DNA from: Deltaproteobacteria bacterium
Lineage (GTDB): Bacteria > Myxococcota_A > Polyangia > Haliangiales > Haliangiaceae
Assembly (NCBI GenBank): GCA_021413675.1
Contig: JAIOQA010000142.1
Coordinates: 1 to 34,795, forward strand
Length of the DNA: 34,795 nucleotides
Reading direction: 5' to 3'
The first letter of the stretch is position 1, and the number at the start of each line of letters is the position of its first letter. Positions 7,432-21,268 of this stretch are shown in pieces. The translations under genes and the position numbers were made by a program. Under the pieces are notes generated by a model, which saw nothing but the letters and a program-made list of their open reading frames with translations, had not been told where the DNA came from and made no database searches.

Positions 7432-8910
7432 TCACTTCACCAGCGTCGGCAGCAGATCCGCGCCGTGGCGCAGCCGGCGACGCGCGATCTCCTTGCCGAG
7501 CACCTCGATGGTCTCGAACAGGGGCGGCGACGCCTTGCGGCCGGTGACCAGCAGGCGCAGAACCGGGAAGGTGACCTTGGCCTTCTGGCCGATCGCCTCG
7601 GACCAGGCGCGGGCGACCTCCTCGATCGTCTTGTGCGCCCAGCCGTCCTTGGCCTCGAGCTGCTCGACCAGCGTGCGCAGGTCGGTCGCCATCTGGGCGA
7701 TCGGCCACGTCGCCGAGAGCTTGGTCAGCTCGGCGATCACGTCGGGCCGCGACGCCAGATCGAGGTCGCCCGAGAAGAAGTACTCGATCGCCGGGATCAG
7801 CTCGTCGAGGCGCTTGATGCGCTCGCGGACCAGCGGCAGGACCTTGGTCAGGTAGCCCTTGTTGAGCCGCCAGTCGATGACCGCGTCGGCGAGCGCATCG
7901 TACGAGAGGTCGTGGATGTACTTCTCGTTGAGCCAGGTCAGCTTGTCGAGGTTGAAGACCGGGCCGCCGAGCGAGATCCGATCCCACGAGAACGCGGCGA
8001 TCATCTCCTCGAGCGTGAACTTCTCCCGGTCGTCGCCGAACGACCAGCCCATCAGGCCGAGGAAGTTCAGGAGCGCGTGCGGCAGGACGCCGGCGTCGCG
8101 GTAGTAGTTGATCGAGACCGGGTTCTTGCGCTTCGAGATCTTCGACTTGTCGGCGTTGCGCAGGAGCGGCATGTGGTACCAGGCCGGCTCCTCCCACCCG
8201 AACGCGCGGTAGAGCAGCACGTGCTTCGGCGTCGACGAGATCCACTCCTCGGCGCGGATCACGTGGGTGATCTCCATGAGGTGATCGTCGACCACGTTGG
8301 CCAGGTGGTAGGTCGGCATGCCGTCCGACTTGAGCAGCACCTGGTCGTCGACCTGGCCGACGTCGATCGAGACGTCGCCGCGCAGGCGATCCTTCACGAC
8401 CACGGAGCCCTCGAGCGGCGTGGCCAGGCGCACGACGTGGACCTCGCCGGCGGCGGCGCGCGCGGCGCCCTCCTTGGGATCGAGGCCGCGGCAGTGGCGG
8501 TCGTAGCCGAGCGTCAGCTTCTCGGCCTGCTGCTGGACGCGCAGCTTGGCCAGGCGCTCGGTCGTGCAGAAGCAGCGATAGGCCGCGCCGCTGTCGATGA
8601 GCATCTGGGCGTGGGCGGCGTAGATCGCGCCGCGCTCGCTCTGGCGATAGGGCGCGTGCGGCCCGCCGATGTCGGGCCCCTCGTCCCACGACAGCCCGAC
8701 CCAGCGGAGGGCGTCGTAGATCATCTGCTCGCTGTCGCCGCGAGCGCGGGTCTGATCGGTGTCCTCGATGCGCAGGATGAACTTGCCACCCTGCTGCTTC
8801 GCGAAGACGTAGTTGAAGAGCGCGATGTAGGCGGTCCCGACGTGCGGATCACCGGTGGGCGACGGCGCGATGCGAACGCGCACGGGGCGCCCAGAGGTAC
8901 TGGCAGCCAT
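7432..8910 (-). CDS. gltX: Glutamyl-tRNA synthetase
   Basis: Class I aminoacyl-tRNA synthetase of 492 residues that charges tRNA-Glu in the cytoplasm. The HIGH-type motif is [11 protein letters not shown] (residues 17-26) and the KMSKS-type motif ISKRK lies near residue 257. A zinc-site remnant CFC...YDRHC follows the first half of the catalytic domain, as in many GluRS. The C-terminal region is the helical anticodon-binding domain, and the length is normal. ATG at 8910 puts the signature motif at the usual distance from the N-terminus; an in-frame ATG at 8937 would add nine residues. The enzyme could be discriminating or not; that cannot be told from sequence alone. Confidence 0.97.
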   Translation of the reverse strand: MAASTSGRPVRVRIAPSPTGDPHVGTAYIALFNYVFAKQQGGKFILRIEDTDQTRARGDSEQMIYDALRWVGLSWDEGPDIGGPHAPYRQSERGAIYAAHAQMLIDSGAAYRCFCTTERLAKLRVQQQAEKLTLGYDRHCRGLDPKEGAARAAAGEVHVVRLATPLEGSVVVKDRLRGDVSIDVGQVDDQVLLKSDGMPTYHLANVVDDHLMEITHVIRAEEWISSTPKHVLLYRAFGWEEPAWYHMPLLRNADKSKISKRKNPVSINYYRDAGVLPHALLNFLGLMGWSFGDDREKFTLEEMIAAFSWDRISLGGPVFNLDKLTWLNEKYIHDLSYDALADAVIDWRLNKGYLTKVLPLVRERIKRLDELIPAIEYFFSGDLDLASRPDVIAELTKLSATWPIAQMATDLRTLVEQLEAKDGWAHKTIEEVARAWSEAIGQKAKVTFPVLRLLVTGRKASPPLFETIEVLGKEIARRRLRHGADLLPTLVK

Positions 8911-8986
8911 GATGCGCGCTTGTAGCACGAGACACACCGGCGCCGGATCGCGGCGGGATCGGGTTCGCGCGGATCGGCCGGCCTGC

Positions 8987-8992
8987 TAGCCT
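8987..8992 (+). promoter_or_regulatory. -10-like box, probable leaderless promoter of the matrixin gene
   Basis: TAGCCT lies 5 nt before the GTG at 8998, and no Shine-Dalgarno is visible. It belongs to the window-wide TANNNT pattern. Confidence 0.5.
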
Positions 8993-8997
8993 GGGGC

Positions 8998-10182
8998 GTG
9001 CCCCGCCCGCTGGTCTGTGCCGGTCTCCTCTGTGCGATGGCGGGGGCCGCGACCGCGGACCCCGCGCCCACGACCCTCGAGGGCGATGTCGTCGCCGCCC
9101 GCGGCCGGTGGACCGAGGACGGGCTGCGCATCGTCACCGACGCGACCATCCGCACCAGCGATGGCACCGAGGTCGACGTGCTCGCCGCCGGCGGCGCGGC
9201 CGATGGCTTCGGGCAGATCACCTACCCGGGCACGCCCTGGCTCGAGCCCGGCCTGCACGTGAACATCACCGGCCACCGCGACACCACCCGCCGCGGCAGG
9301 TCGGTGCTGGTGGTCGACGACGCGACCATCGCGACCGGGGGCGGCGCCGCGCCGTTCGTGCGCGAGGGGCCGGTCGCCGATCACTACCTGTACTGGGCCT
9401 CGGGCTGCATCATCCTCAACTACGACAGCGCGGGCACCGCCGAGGTCGCCGGCGACGCCGAGTTCCCCGAGCTCGACGCCGCCGCCCAGGCCTGGAACAC
9501 CGGCACCGCCGGCTGCTCGTACATGAACCTGCAGATCGGCGATCGGGTCACCGGTCGCGAGGCCGGCAAGGACTACGTCAACACCGTCATCTTCCGCGAT
9601 CGCGCGTGGTGCTCGCCCGAGGACACGACCGATCCCAAGCTCTGCCACAACCCCGCCGCTGCGGCGCTCACGACCCTGACCTTCATCAAGGATCCGAAGA
9701 GCGCACGGGTCGGCGAGATCGTCGACGCCGACGTCGAGTTCAACGGCGTCGACTTCGCGATCGCGGTCGGCGGGCAGACCACCGGCACGTCGTCGTGCAA
9801 GAGCGATCTGCTCAACACCGCGACCCACGAGTTCGGCCACGTGCTCGGCCTCGAGCACACCTGTCGTGCGCCCAACGATCCGGCGCGGGTCGACGGCGAC
9901 GGCGTGGCGGTGCCGTTCTGCACCTCGACGACCGACCCGGCGATCACCGAGGCGACGATGTACCCGTACGAGGGTTGCGCCGAGACCTCGAAGGTCTCGC
10001 TCGAGGCCGACGACATCGCCGGCGCGTGCGCGATCGCGCCGAAAGCCGATGATCCCGGCTCGTGCGCGCCGGTGCCGGATCCGACCCAGGGCTGCTGCCA
10101 GGCCGGCGACGGCGGCCGGTCGTCGTCGGTGCTGCTGGCGCTGGGCCTGGCGCTGGCGATCCGCCGGCGTCGCCAGCGGTAG
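8998..10182 (+). CDS. Secreted matrixin-like zinc metalloprotease with MYXO-CTERM-like tail
   Basis: The 394-residue protein has an N-terminal signal peptide (cleavage likely after ATA, near residue 20), an N-terminal beta-rich region, then a metzincin catalytic domain. The zinc site is [11 protein letters not shown] (H277, E278, H281, H287). The Met-turn is probably the Met of EATMYPY about 40 residues later. The C-terminus has a Cys pair (GCC), a hydrophobic stretch and an Arg cluster (RRRRQR), the layout of MYXO-CTERM sorting signals in Myxococcota. It is therefore probably a surface-attached or released protease. The GTG start follows a TAGCCT box by 5 nt. The stop directly abuts the convergent next gene. 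Confidence 0.9.
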   Translation: MPRPLVCAGLLCAMAGAATADPAPTTLEGDVVAARGRWTEDGLRIVTDATIRTSDGTEVDVLAAGGAADGFGQITYPGTPWLEPGLHVNITGHRDTTRRGRSVLVVDDATIATGGGAAPFVREGPVADHYLYWASGCIILNYDSAGTAEVAGDAEFPELDAAAQAWNTGTAGCSYMNLQIGDRVTGREAGKDYVNTVIFRDRAWCSPEDTTDPKLCHNPAAAALTTLTFIKDPKSARVGEIVDADVEFNGVDFAIAVGGQTTGTSSCKSDLLNTATHEFGHVLGLEHTCRAPNDPARVDGDGVAVPFCTSTTDPAITEATMYPYEGCAETSKVSLEADDIAGACAIAPKADDPGSCAPVPDPTQGCCQAGDGGRSSSVLLALGLALAIRRRRQR

Positions 10183-10533
10183 TCAGTGCGCGTCCTCGTC
10201 GGCGATCTCTTCGACCGTCGCGAGGACATCTTTGACATCGAGGACCCGCAGGCGCTCGTCCCAGGGCACGCGGACGCCGGCCTCCTTGCGGAACAGCACC
10301 TTCGCGCCGTGCGGCACGCCCGAGACGTTCTCGGCGATGTCGTCGGAGCTCGGGCGATCGCGGGCGACCTCGATGACCTCGCCGTAGAGCGCCTCGTGCT
10401 GGGCCTCCTTGGCGCCGACCGGCAGGTACAGGCCGGCGTCGGTGCGGTCCTCGTCGCGCAGGACGTGGACGAGGATGCGCATGCCGAGCGGCATGATGAG
10501 GCGGTGCGCCTTGCGGGGCGGATCGATCGGCAT
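10183..10533 (-). CDS. GroES-like (Cpn10) protein, divergent
   Basis: The 116-residue protein can be aligned over most of its length with the co-chaperonin GroES: RILVHVL near the start, a mobile-loop-like [26 protein letters not shown], a GAKVLF core strand and a final strand-helix [11 protein letters not shown]. The canonical GGIVL mobile-loop motif is replaced by AGLYLP, and an insertion of about ten residues follows GEVIEVARD. No groL gene is adjacent, so this is probably an extra, specialised Cpn10-fold protein and not the housekeeping GroES. It starts 13 bp after the zinc-ribbon gene and may be cotranscribed. Confidence 0.7.
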   Translation of the reverse strand: MPIDPPRKAHRLIMPLGMRILVHVLRDEDRTDAGLYLPVGAKEAQHEALYGEVIEVARDRPSSDDIAENVSGVPHGAKVLFRKEAGVRVPWDERLRVLDVKDVLATVEEIADEDAH

Positions 10534-10546
10534 TCGCGCGGGGAGC

Positions 10547-11173
10547 CTACAGGCTTTCCTTGAACACCACCGCGCCGCTCTGCTCGAGACAGTTCACGGC
10601 GGCGAACCCGAGCGACGCCAGGTTGGCGCGGACCGCGGCGAGGCGCGCGGTCAGCGCGGCGTCCTTGCAGAACGCCGAGCGGATCACGACGGTATCGCCG
10701 GACTCGCTGACCTGCGCCCAGAGCTGCTCCTTGGCCAGCGCCTGGCCGAGCGCGGTCACCGCCATCGAGCGCTGGCGCGGCCGCGGATCGATGACCGGGG
10801 CGGGCGGCGGCTCGACCTCGGTCGGCGCGGCGCTGCCCGAGCGATCGGCCACGACCGAGGGCGCCGCCGCGGGGGTCTCCGAGGCGTTCGTGGTCGGCGC
10901 GGCCGCCGACCCGCCGCTCACCACGAACCAGGTGACCGCGGCGATCGCGGCGGCCGCCCCGATGCCGGCGAACAGCCACGGGAAGCCGCCGCTGTCGGGC
11001 TCGGCGATGGCGGTGCCACCGGCGACCAGGCGCTCGCGCAGGGTCTCGCGCTTGGCCCGCGGCGGCGCGGTGCTCTCGGCGGGCATCGGCGCGTGGCAGC
11101 GCGGGCACTTGGGGTAGCCGCGCGGCACCGCGACCGCGCAGCGCGGGCACGGCGTTGTGGAAGCCTCGGGCAC
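10547..11173 (-). CDS. Zinc-ribbon, single-pass membrane protein
   Basis: The 208-residue protein has an N-terminal zinc ribbon (C9, C12, C23, C26; CPRC twice), a basic linker, one membrane helix (about 65-86), a Pro/Ala/Ser-rich extracytoplasmic linker and a small C-terminal domain (about 135-208) with a lone Cys at two places (AFCKDA, VNCLEQ) that could pair. This cytoplasmic zinc ribbon plus membrane helix plus outer domain architecture is common in Myxococcota proteins of unknown function. It starts with GTG, 6 nt after a TATCAT box. The role is unknown. Confidence 0.82.
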   Translation of the reverse strand: MPEASTTPCPRCAVAVPRGYPKCPRCHAPMPAESTAPPRAKRETLRERLVAGGTAIAEPDSGGFPWLFAGIGAAAAIAAVTWFVVSGGSAAAPTTNASETPAAAPSVVADRSGSAAPTEVEPPPAPVIDPRPRQRSMAVTALGQALAKEQLWAQVSESGDTVVIRSAFCKDAALTARLAAVRANLASLGFAAVNCLEQSGAVVFKESL

Positions 11174-11179
11174 GGGCAG

Positions 11180-11185
11180 ATGATA
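11180..11185 (-). promoter_or_regulatory. -10-like box, probable leaderless promoter
   Basis: TATCAT on the minus strand sits 6 nt before the GTG at 11173. It is the best match to a sigma-70 -10 box in this set. Confidence 0.55.
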
Positions 11186-11197
11186 CCGAGTGGGCGC

Positions 11198-11902
<705 letters not shown>

Positions 11903-11962
11903 GGCAGTGGTTCTACCACGGTTGGACCGCCGTCAGAGCCGGGTGGCTGCGTCGAGGACGCC

Positions 11963-13486
<1,524 letters not shown>

Positions 13487-13493
13487 CGGCGGG

Positions 13494-13499
13494 AGCGTA
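13494..13499 (-). promoter_or_regulatory. -10-like box, probable leaderless promoter of the sensor kinase gene
   Basis: TACGCT on the minus strand, 7 nt before the ATG at 13486. Confidence 0.5.
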
Positions 13500-13594
13500 T
13501 CGTAGCACCTCGGCGCGCGCTTCGAGGCACCGGAACCGGGGTCGCCGACACGCAGATTTCGGGGGATCTCCCGTGATCTTCTAAATGGGTGATG

Positions 13595-13623
13595 TTGCTA
13601 GGGAACGCTGCGTGTGTTAGGAC
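13595..13623 (+). promoter_or_regulatory. Possible sigma-70-type promoter of the zinc-ribbon/H1-like gene
   Basis: TTGCTA (13595-13600) and TAGGAC (13618-13623) are 17 bp apart in a locally AT-richer stretch between the divergent kinase gene and the H1-like gene. The match is modest. It would give a leader of about 75 nt that contains the hairpin at 13644-13665. Confidence 0.35.
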
Positions 13624-13643
13624 GCTAACTAAGACGGGGTTCA

Positions 13644-13665
13644 ATCCGGACACACAGGTCCGGAT
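13644..13665 (+). other. Hairpin in the leader of the H1-like gene
   Basis: A perfect 8-bp stem ATCCGGAC / GTCCGGAT with loop ACACAG lies about 40 nt before the start codon. It could be an operator or an RNA element. It lacks a T-run. Confidence 0.5.
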
Positions 13666-13703
13666 TCAACTGCTTTCAGGGACTTGCCCGAGACGAGGCA
13701 GGG

Positions 13704-14741
13704 ATGGATTCCATCTTCGAAGAAGCATCGGACGAGGTTGGCGCAGAGATCGAGGCTTATTGCCCGTCTCCGCGCTGCAAGGCCGACACGACCCACACGA
13801 TCATCTCCATGTACGAAGACGAGGTTCGCCGAGTCCAGTGCGTGGTGTGTGGGGAGGTCCACGCCTACCGCAAACCTCGGGGCGATGCGCCCGAGGAAGG
13901 TAGCGCGCAAACCTCCGACTCGCCGAAGAAGAAGCCTTCGGCGAAGACCAGCTGGGAGGACGCGATGTCGCGCGTCCCTGCCAACGAGCTGGCTAATTGT
14001 CGGCCTTACTCCATTCGCGACACCTACGAGCAAGGCGATCTGGTAGCGCACCCGGTGTTCGACATCGGGTTCGTTGCGGAGCTCTTGCCCGACAACAAGG
14101 TCGAGATCTCGTTCCGTGACGGACCGAGAATCCTCGTCCATAACCGCGGCGATCTGGCCTCGCGGATGCCTGGCATCAGCGAGATCCCTCCGCCGCGTGA
14201 CGCGAAGAAGAAGAAGCGGACCAAGAAGAAGGAGGAGGCAGCTCCTCCGGTCGCGGTCCGGACCAAGGCCGACATCGACGACGCGCTCGATGTCGCGCGC
14301 GCGGCGGCGTCGGCGAAGATGGACGAGTCGCAGCGCACCGTCTCGACCCGGCTCGAGACGGCGAAGGGCAAGGAGAAGGCGAAGCCTGTGAAGGCGGCGC
14401 CCGCTCCTGCCGCACCGGTGGCCAAGGCTGCTCCCGCGGCGAAGGCCGCCGCAGCCGACAAGAAGGCGGCGCCCGCGAAGGCGGCGCCGGCGGCCAAGGC
14501 GCCCGAGAAGAAGGCAGCGCCGCCCGCGAAGGCGGCGGCGAAGGCGGCACCGGCCAAGAAGCCGGCCGCACCAGCGAAGGCTCCGGCCAAGAAGCCAGCC
14601 GCGCCTGCCAAGAAGCACGCGCCCGCGAAGAAGGCCGCGCCTGCCAAGAAGCCCGCGCCTGCGAAGAAGCCGGCTGCCCCCGCGAAGAAGGCCGCGCCTG
14701 CCAAGAAGGCGCCCGCCAAGAAGCCCGGAAAGAAGAAGTAG
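13704..14741 (+). CDS. Zinc-ribbon / KOW-like / histone-H1-like Lys-Ala-Pro-rich protein
   Basis: The 345-residue protein has three parts. The N-terminus carries a zinc ribbon (C20, C25, C46, C49). A middle ~60-residue SH3-barrel-like domain ([17 protein letters not shown]...[16 protein letters not shown]) resembles KOW/CarD-type modules. The last ~120 residues are almost only Lys, Ala and Pro in AAPAKK-type units, like histone H1 and bacterial H1-like proteins. Such a tail binds DNA or RNA non-specifically. I infer a nucleoid- or transcription-associated protein, but its exact job is unknown. The ATG at 13704 is preceded by GAGG at 5 nt. A strong hairpin follows the stop. Confidence 0.88.
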   Translation: MDSIFEEASDEVGAEIEAYCPSPRCKADTTHTIISMYEDEVRRVQCVVCGEVHAYRKPRGDAPEEGSAQTSDSPKKKPSAKTSWEDAMSRVPANELANCRPYSIRDTYEQGDLVAHPVFDIGFVAELLPDNKVEISFRDGPRILVHNRGDLASRMPGISEIPPPRDAKKKKRTKKKEEAAPPVAVRTKADIDDALDVARAAASAKMDESQRTVSTRLETAKGKEKAKPVKAAPAPAAPVAKAAPAAKAAAADKKAAPAKAAPAAKAPEKKAAPPAKAAAKAAPAKKPAAPAKAPAKKPAAPAKKHAPAKKAAPAKKPAPAKKPAAPAKKAAPAKKAPAKKPGKKK

Positions 14742-14754
14742 GCGCGCGGGAGTC

Positions 14755-14780
14755 GCGCGGCCTCCATCTGGAGGCTGCGC
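14755..14780 (+). terminator. Hairpin after the H1-like gene, candidate terminator
   Basis: An 11-bp stem (one G-T pair) with loop ATCT lies 14 nt after the stop codon. There is no T-run behind it, so termination is inferred from position and stability only. Confidence 0.4.
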
Positions 14781-14798
14781 GTCCCACGGCCGAGGCTG

Positions 14799-14802
14799 TA
14801 TC

Positions 14803-14804
<2 letters not shown>
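14799..14804 (+). promoter_or_regulatory. -10-like box before the hybrid kinase gene
   Basis: TATCGT lies 7 nt before the TTG at 14812. If the leaderless pattern holds, TTG 14812 is the true start, not GTG 14803. Confidence 0.45.
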
Positions 14805-17205
<2,401 letters not shown>

Positions 17206-17222
17206 CGCGGCGGATCCGGTGG

Positions 17223-18299
17223 CTACGCCGGCACGAGCGGCAGGAGCACCGCGAACTCGGTGTACACGCCCTCGCGCGAGTCGACCGTGATGAGTCCGCC
17301 GTGGAGCTCGACGAGGCCGCGCGCGATGTACAGGCCGAGGCCGGCGGAGTCGGGCACCGACGAGGTGTGGTGCTTGGCCGGCTGCGCGTCGGAGAACGGC
17401 TCGAACAGGCGCGACAGCTGACCGGCGGCGATGCCGACGCCGTCGTCGCGCACGCGCAGCCGCGCCCAGCGGCCGGTGTACATCTCGAGCGGCGGGACAT
17501 CGACGGTGAGCGAGATCGCGCCACCCTCGCCGGTGTAGCGGATCGCGTTCGACAGGAGATTGACGACGATCTGGTGGACCTTGTCGACGTCGGCGTCGAT
17601 CGGCGGCACCGCCTCGATCACCGTCGTCACCACCTGGCGCTTGGCCTCGGCGAGCGGCGCGAGCTCGTGGGCGGCGTCGCGGACGACATCGCCGAGCGCG
17701 ACCGGGCGGCGGCGCAGGAGCACCTTGCCGGCCTCGATGCGGCTCACGTCGAGCATCTCGTCGACCAGCCGCTTGAGGCGGTGCGAGTTGCGGCGCAGGG
17801 ACGCCAGCGGCCGCTCCATCGCATCGCCGATCTCGCCGAACCGGCCTTCGGCCATGAGATCGAGGTAGCCGACGATGCTGGTCAGCGGCGTGCGCAGCTC
17901 GTGCGCGACGATCGAGATGAACTCGGCCTTGGCCGAGCTCTGGCGCTCGAGCTCGGCGTTCTTGGCGCGCAGCTGCTGCTCGCTCTCGGCCAGCGCGCGA
18001 GTCCGCTGGCGCACGATCTGATCGAGGTTCGAGGTCACCGCGCGCAGCTCGGAGTTGGCGGCCGCCAGCGCCTCGCCCTTCTCGGCCAGCTCGCGGGTGC
18101 GCGCCTCGACCTGCTGCTCCATGCGCGCCGCGGCCTCGAACAGCGCCGCCTGCGACGACCCGGCGGTCGAGCGCTGCTCGGCCTTGTCGAGCAGGACGTC
18201 GATCGTGCGCTGGGCCGCGACCAGCTCGGCCTCGAGCTCGGCGATCCGCTCGGCGTCGGCCGCGGCCGGCGTCTTCCGTCGACGGCGTTCACCCGCCAT
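17223..18299 (-). CDS. Cytosolic histidine kinase with coiled-coil N-terminus, partner of FIST protein
   Basis: The 358-residue protein has no membrane helix and no sensor domain. Residues ~15-125 form a long coiled coil. It is followed by HisKA (H133 in VAHELRTPLTS) and HATPase_c (NLLSNAIRY, DDGVGI, SAGLGLYIARG). Its gene overlaps the end of the FIST-sensor gene by 11 bp, so the FIST protein is the likely signal input, acting in trans. No response regulator gene is adjacent on this strand. Confidence 0.92.
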   Translation of the reverse strand: MAGERRRRKTPAAADAERIAELEAELVAAQRTIDVLLDKAEQRSTAGSSQAALFEAAARMEQQVEARTRELAEKGEALAAANSELRAVTSNLDQIVRQRTRALAESEQQLRAKNAELERQSSAKAEFISIVAHELRTPLTSIVGYLDLMAEGRFGEIGDAMERPLASLRRNSHRLKRLVDEMLDVSRIEAGKVLLRRRPVALGDVVRDAAHELAPLAEAKRQVVTTVIEAVPPIDADVDKVHQIVVNLLSNAIRYTGEGGAISLTVDVPPLEMYTGRWARLRVRDDGVGIAAGQLSRLFEPFSDAQPAKHHTSSVPDSAGLGLYIARGLVELHGGLITVDSREGVYTEFAVLLPLVPA

Positions 18300-19461
18300 G
18301 GCGCTCCCCCGTCCCGATGACCAGCCCGGTCAGCGTGTGGTTGCCCATCAGCGGCCCGGCTTGCTCGCCGAGGGAGTGGAAGCCGATCATCGGCACGCGA
18401 TCGTAGATGTGCGCCAGCTCGGCGCGACACCCTCGCGCGGTCGCCTCGATGTGGCGGGCCACGCACGAGAAGCCGATCACCGCGCCTGCCTCACCGACCT
18501 CGTGGCTGGCGCTCGTGAACGCTCGATCGGTCGTGCCGACCAGATCGCCGGCGCGCATCAGCCGCAGCACCGCACCCGGATCGAACGCGGTCGCCATCGC
18601 CAGCGCATCGCCCTCGATCCGCATGACCGAGCGCACGTACGGCTCGCCGCCGATGTAGGTCGCGAACGGGTAGCTCGCCACGACCTGATCGTCGACGGTC
18701 GCCGGGCCGCCGACCCGCGCGATCAGCGCGCGGTAGCGGGTCGCGGCCGGGTGGCCGTCGAGCTCGAGGATCAGCCGCCGATCGGGATCGGCGCCGGTCA
18801 CGACCGTGCGGATCTCGGTCGGGATCATGTGCTCGATCTGCAGCACCGCGAACGGCAGCGTGGTCTCCAGGATCGCGACGACCGCGGCGTCGGCGTGGAC
18901 CTGGCCGTCGCAGAACACGCGCGTGACCTCGGGATCGGCGTGGCCATCAGACGCCGCGCCGCCGACGAAGTGGATGCGCGACGCGGTCGCGGCCACGCCC
19001 AGGCAGAAGCTCTCCTGCACCCGCGAGCGCGGATCGATCATCGTGATCGCGACGTGGCGGCGCAGCTCGAGCGCGTCGGGCGAGACGCCGAGCTCGGCGG
19101 CGGCGGCCTCGACCGCGGCCTTGCTCGAGCGCAGCACGTGGCGCGACAGCTCGGGCGCGACGCCGACGCCGACCCGCAAGGACGGCGACGCCAAGGACAG
19201 CGCGACGACGGTGTCCTCGTGATCGCCACCGGTGGCGATCTCGCCGCTGGTCGTGCAGCCGATGATGCGCGACTCCGGCAGCGCGCGGACCAGCGCCTTC
19301 GCCAGGGCGATCGGGTCGCATCGCCAGGTCGCGAACACGATCACGAGCTGCGGCGCCGGCGCACCACACACGCGCGCGATCTCGCTGGCAGCGCGCGCCG
19401 GGTCATGCCCGGACACGACCACCCGTCGGGCGACGAGCTGCGGGTCCCTCACGGCGCGCAT
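18289..19461 (-). CDS. FIST N/C domain sensor protein
   Basis: The ~390-residue soluble protein shows the FIST signature IIGCTTSGEIATGG (about residues 66-79) in an N-terminal FIST domain, then a FIST_C domain with HIYDRVPMIGFHSLGE and a terminal NHTLTGLVIG. FIST domains are intracellular small-ligand sensors that pair with kinases or diguanylate enzymes; amino-acid ligands were proposed from genome context, and NosP-type members bind haem and nitric oxide. It overlaps the following kinase gene by 11 bp. The ATG at 19461 is used here; a TATCAT box at 19460-19465 lies 7 nt before the in-frame GTG at 19452 and suggests that GTG as the start of a leaderless mRNA. Confidence 0.92.
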   Translation of the reverse strand: MRAVRDPQLVARRVVVSGHDPARAASEIARVCGAPAPQLVIVFATWRCDPIALAKALVRALPESRIIGCTTSGEIATGGDHEDTVVALSLASPSLRVGVGVAPELSRHVLRSSKAAVEAAAAELGVSPDALELRRHVAITMIDPRSRVQESFCLGVAATASRIHFVGGAASDGHADPEVTRVFCDGQVHADAAVVAILETTLPFAVLQIEHMIPTEIRTVVTGADPDRRLILELDGHPAATRYRALIARVGGPATVDDQVVASYPFATYIGGEPYVRSVMRIEGDALAMATAFDPGAVLRLMRAGDLVGTTDRAFTSASHEVGEAGAVIGFSCVARHIEATARGCRAELAHIYDRVPMIGFHSLGEQAGPLMGNHTLTGLVIGTGERHGG

Positions 19462-19469
19462 GATAGCCC
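19460..19469. promoter_or_regulatory. Overlapping divergent -10-like boxes (FIST gene / parA-like gene)
   Basis: On the minus strand TATCAT (19460-19465) is 7 nt before the GTG at 19452. On the plus strand TAGCCC (19464-19469) is 6 nt before the GTG at 19476. The two boxes overlap, so transcription in the two directions may be mutually exclusive. Confidence 0.4.
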
Positions 19470-19475
19470 CGAACC

Positions 19476-20465
19476 GTGTCCGAAAAGTTGCCCCGGAGCA
19501 CGACTGACCGCTTCGATAAGGCCATGGAGAAGCCCTGCAACGCCTGCGGACAGTCGTTCACGCCGGCCTACGTGTTCCAGGTCGCGGTCCAGGAGGGTGA
19601 GAAGCTGTTCTTCTGCTCGCTCGACTGCCGCAAGGCGGCGATCGGCGAGGAGTCATTCCGGGCGCGGCGGGCGCGGCGGATCGCGATCCTCAACCAGAAG
19701 GGCGGCACCGGCAAGACCACGACCGCGGTCAACCTGGCGGCCGGCGTCGCCGAGCGCGGCCACAAGACGCTGCTGATCGACACCGACGCGCAGGGCAACG
19801 TCGGCGTGTCGCTGGGCGTGGCCGGCGAGCAGACGCTCTACCACGTGCTGGTCGATGGCAAGGAGCCCGCCGAGGTCGCCGTGCCGGTGCGCCAGCACCT
19901 CGACGTGATCACCAGCGACCAGACCCTGGCCGCCGCCGAGATCTGGCTCGCGCGCCAGGATCCGGCCCACCGCTCGCGGGTCATGACCAAGCGCCTGAAC
20001 CTGATGCAGGTGTCGCGGCGCTACGACTACGTGATCGTCGACTGCGGCCCGTCGCTCAACCTGCTCAACCAGAACGCGCTGTCGTACGCCGACGAGGTCG
20101 TGATCCCGGTGACCTGCGACTACCTCGCGCTGGTCGGCGTGAAGCAGGTGCTGCGCACGATCAAGGACGTCGAGCGCCACCTCCACCACGCGGTCCGCGT
20201 CGCCGCGGTGCTGCCCACGTTCTACGACGGCCGCACCCGCCTCGCGCGCGAGGTGCTCGAGACGCTCCAGGGCCACTTCAAGCAGAAGTGCCTCGAGCCG
20301 ATCCGCGCCAACACCCGGCTCGCCGAGGCGCCGAGCCACCGCAAGAGCATCTTCGAGTACGCGCCGCAGTCCCACGGCGCGTCGGACTACAACCGCGTCG
20401 TCGATTGGCTCGTCTCCAGCAACGCCCAGCAGGCCGTCGGCACCGACGCCACCGCGGCGGCGTGA
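19476..20465 (+). CDS. ParA-family ATPase with N-terminal zinc finger
   Basis: The 329-residue protein starts with a ~65-residue extension carrying a four-cysteine zinc finger (C21, C24, C47, C51; FFCSLDC), reminiscent of MYM/TRASH-type fingers. A complete ParA/Soj ATPase follows: deviant Walker A KGGTGKT (75-81), switch motif IDTDAQGN (A' box, 101-108) and Walker [10 protein letters not shown]. ParA proteins form ATP-dependent dimers that bind DNA and position plasmids, chromosomes or protein clusters. A helix-rich 112-aa protein with a ribbon-helix-helix look is encoded 7 bp downstream. The GTG start follows a TAGCCC box by 6 nt. The cargo is unknown. Confidence 0.9.
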   Translation: MSEKLPRSTTDRFDKAMEKPCNACGQSFTPAYVFQVAVQEGEKLFFCSLDCRKAAIGEESFRARRARRIAILNQKGGTGKTTTAVNLAAGVAERGHKTLLIDTDAQGNVGVSLGVAGEQTLYHVLVDGKEPAEVAVPVRQHLDVITSDQTLAAAEIWLARQDPAHRSRVMTKRLNLMQVSRRYDYVIVDCGPSLNLLNQNALSYADEVVIPVTCDYLALVGVKQVLRTIKDVERHLHHAVRVAAVLPTFYDGRTRLAREVLETLQGHFKQKCLEPIRANTRLAEAPSHRKSIFEYAPQSHGASDYNRVVDWLVSSNAQQAVGTDATAAA

Positions 20466-20472
20466 GGTTCGC

Positions 20473-20808
<336 letters not shown>

Positions 20809-20811
<3 letters not shown>

Positions 20812-20886
20812 GCGGAACCGAGGGTTCCGCGGCTCAGAGTCCGTAGGAGATCGTGACGCGCGGCCTCGCGCGGGCCGATCGATCGT
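20809..20886 (+). repeat. RTEGSAA hairpin repeat, copy B (intergenic)
   Basis: It begins with the ATGA that includes the stop codon of the RHH gene and runs downstream without a gene. The stem is GGAACC, loop GAG, stem GGTTCC. Compared with copy A the outermost C-G pair has become G-C, so pairing is kept. In the same frame it reads [12 protein letters not shown] and stops. Confidence 0.85.
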
Positions 20887-20893
20887 CGTTTCG

Positions 20894-21163
20894 TCAGACC
20901 GGCGACGGCAGGACCAGCGTCGCCGCGTGCTCGCGGATGAGCTTGACGACGACGTCGTTGATCGTGTCTCCGCGATCGACGCTCTCGAAGTAGTGCGACG
21001 CGAGCTCGAGGTACTCCTTCGACTTCGCGCCGAACTCCTCGAAGTCGAGCTTCTTGATGAGCTTGCCCTTGTGCTTCGCGAACGCGCCCACCTCGATGGC
21101 GCCGAGCGCGGCGTCGAAGCGGGTCAGGTACTGCTGGTACTCTTCGGCCAGGTCGTCGGCCAT
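20894..21163 (-). CDS. Small acidic helical protein, unknown
   Basis: The 89-residue product is charged, mostly helical, without Cys, signal peptide or membrane helix. I do not recognise it. The ATG at 21163 is favoured because a TACGCT box lies 7 nt upstream; the frame is open further upstream, but that extension is Arg-rich antisense-like sequence. It is divergent from the CPBP gene, with 107 bp between the starts. Confidence 0.7.
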   Translation of the reverse strand: MADDLAEEYQQYLTRFDAALGAIEVGAFAKHKGKLIKKLDFEEFGAKSKEYLELASHYFESVDRGDTINDVVVKLIREHAATLVLPSPV

Positions 21164-21170
21164 GGCGCCG

Positions 21171-21176
21171 AGCGTA
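21171..21176 (-). promoter_or_regulatory. -10-like box, probable leaderless promoter of the small acidic gene
   Basis: TACGCT on the minus strand, 7 nt before the ATG at 21163. Confidence 0.5.
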
Positions 21177-21259
21177 GTCCGGCTCGCGCGGCCGCGGCAA
21201 GGCCGGGGCACGTTCACCTTTGCCACGCGGGTCCGCGTGGGGAGGCGCCCGCCGTGCCA

Positions 21260-21265
21260 TATGCT
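21260..21265 (+). promoter_or_regulatory. -10-like box, probable leaderless promoter of the CPBP gene
   Basis: TATGCT lies 5 nt before the GTG at 21271. There is no Shine-Dalgarno. Confidence 0.5.
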
Positions 21266-21268
21266 GCG

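Noticed and set aside
13589..13903. Plus-strand 104-codon frame overlapping the leader and start of the H1-like gene
   Set aside because: It is out of frame with the zinc-ribbon protein, has no ribosome-binding site and becomes Arg-rich where it overlaps the real gene.
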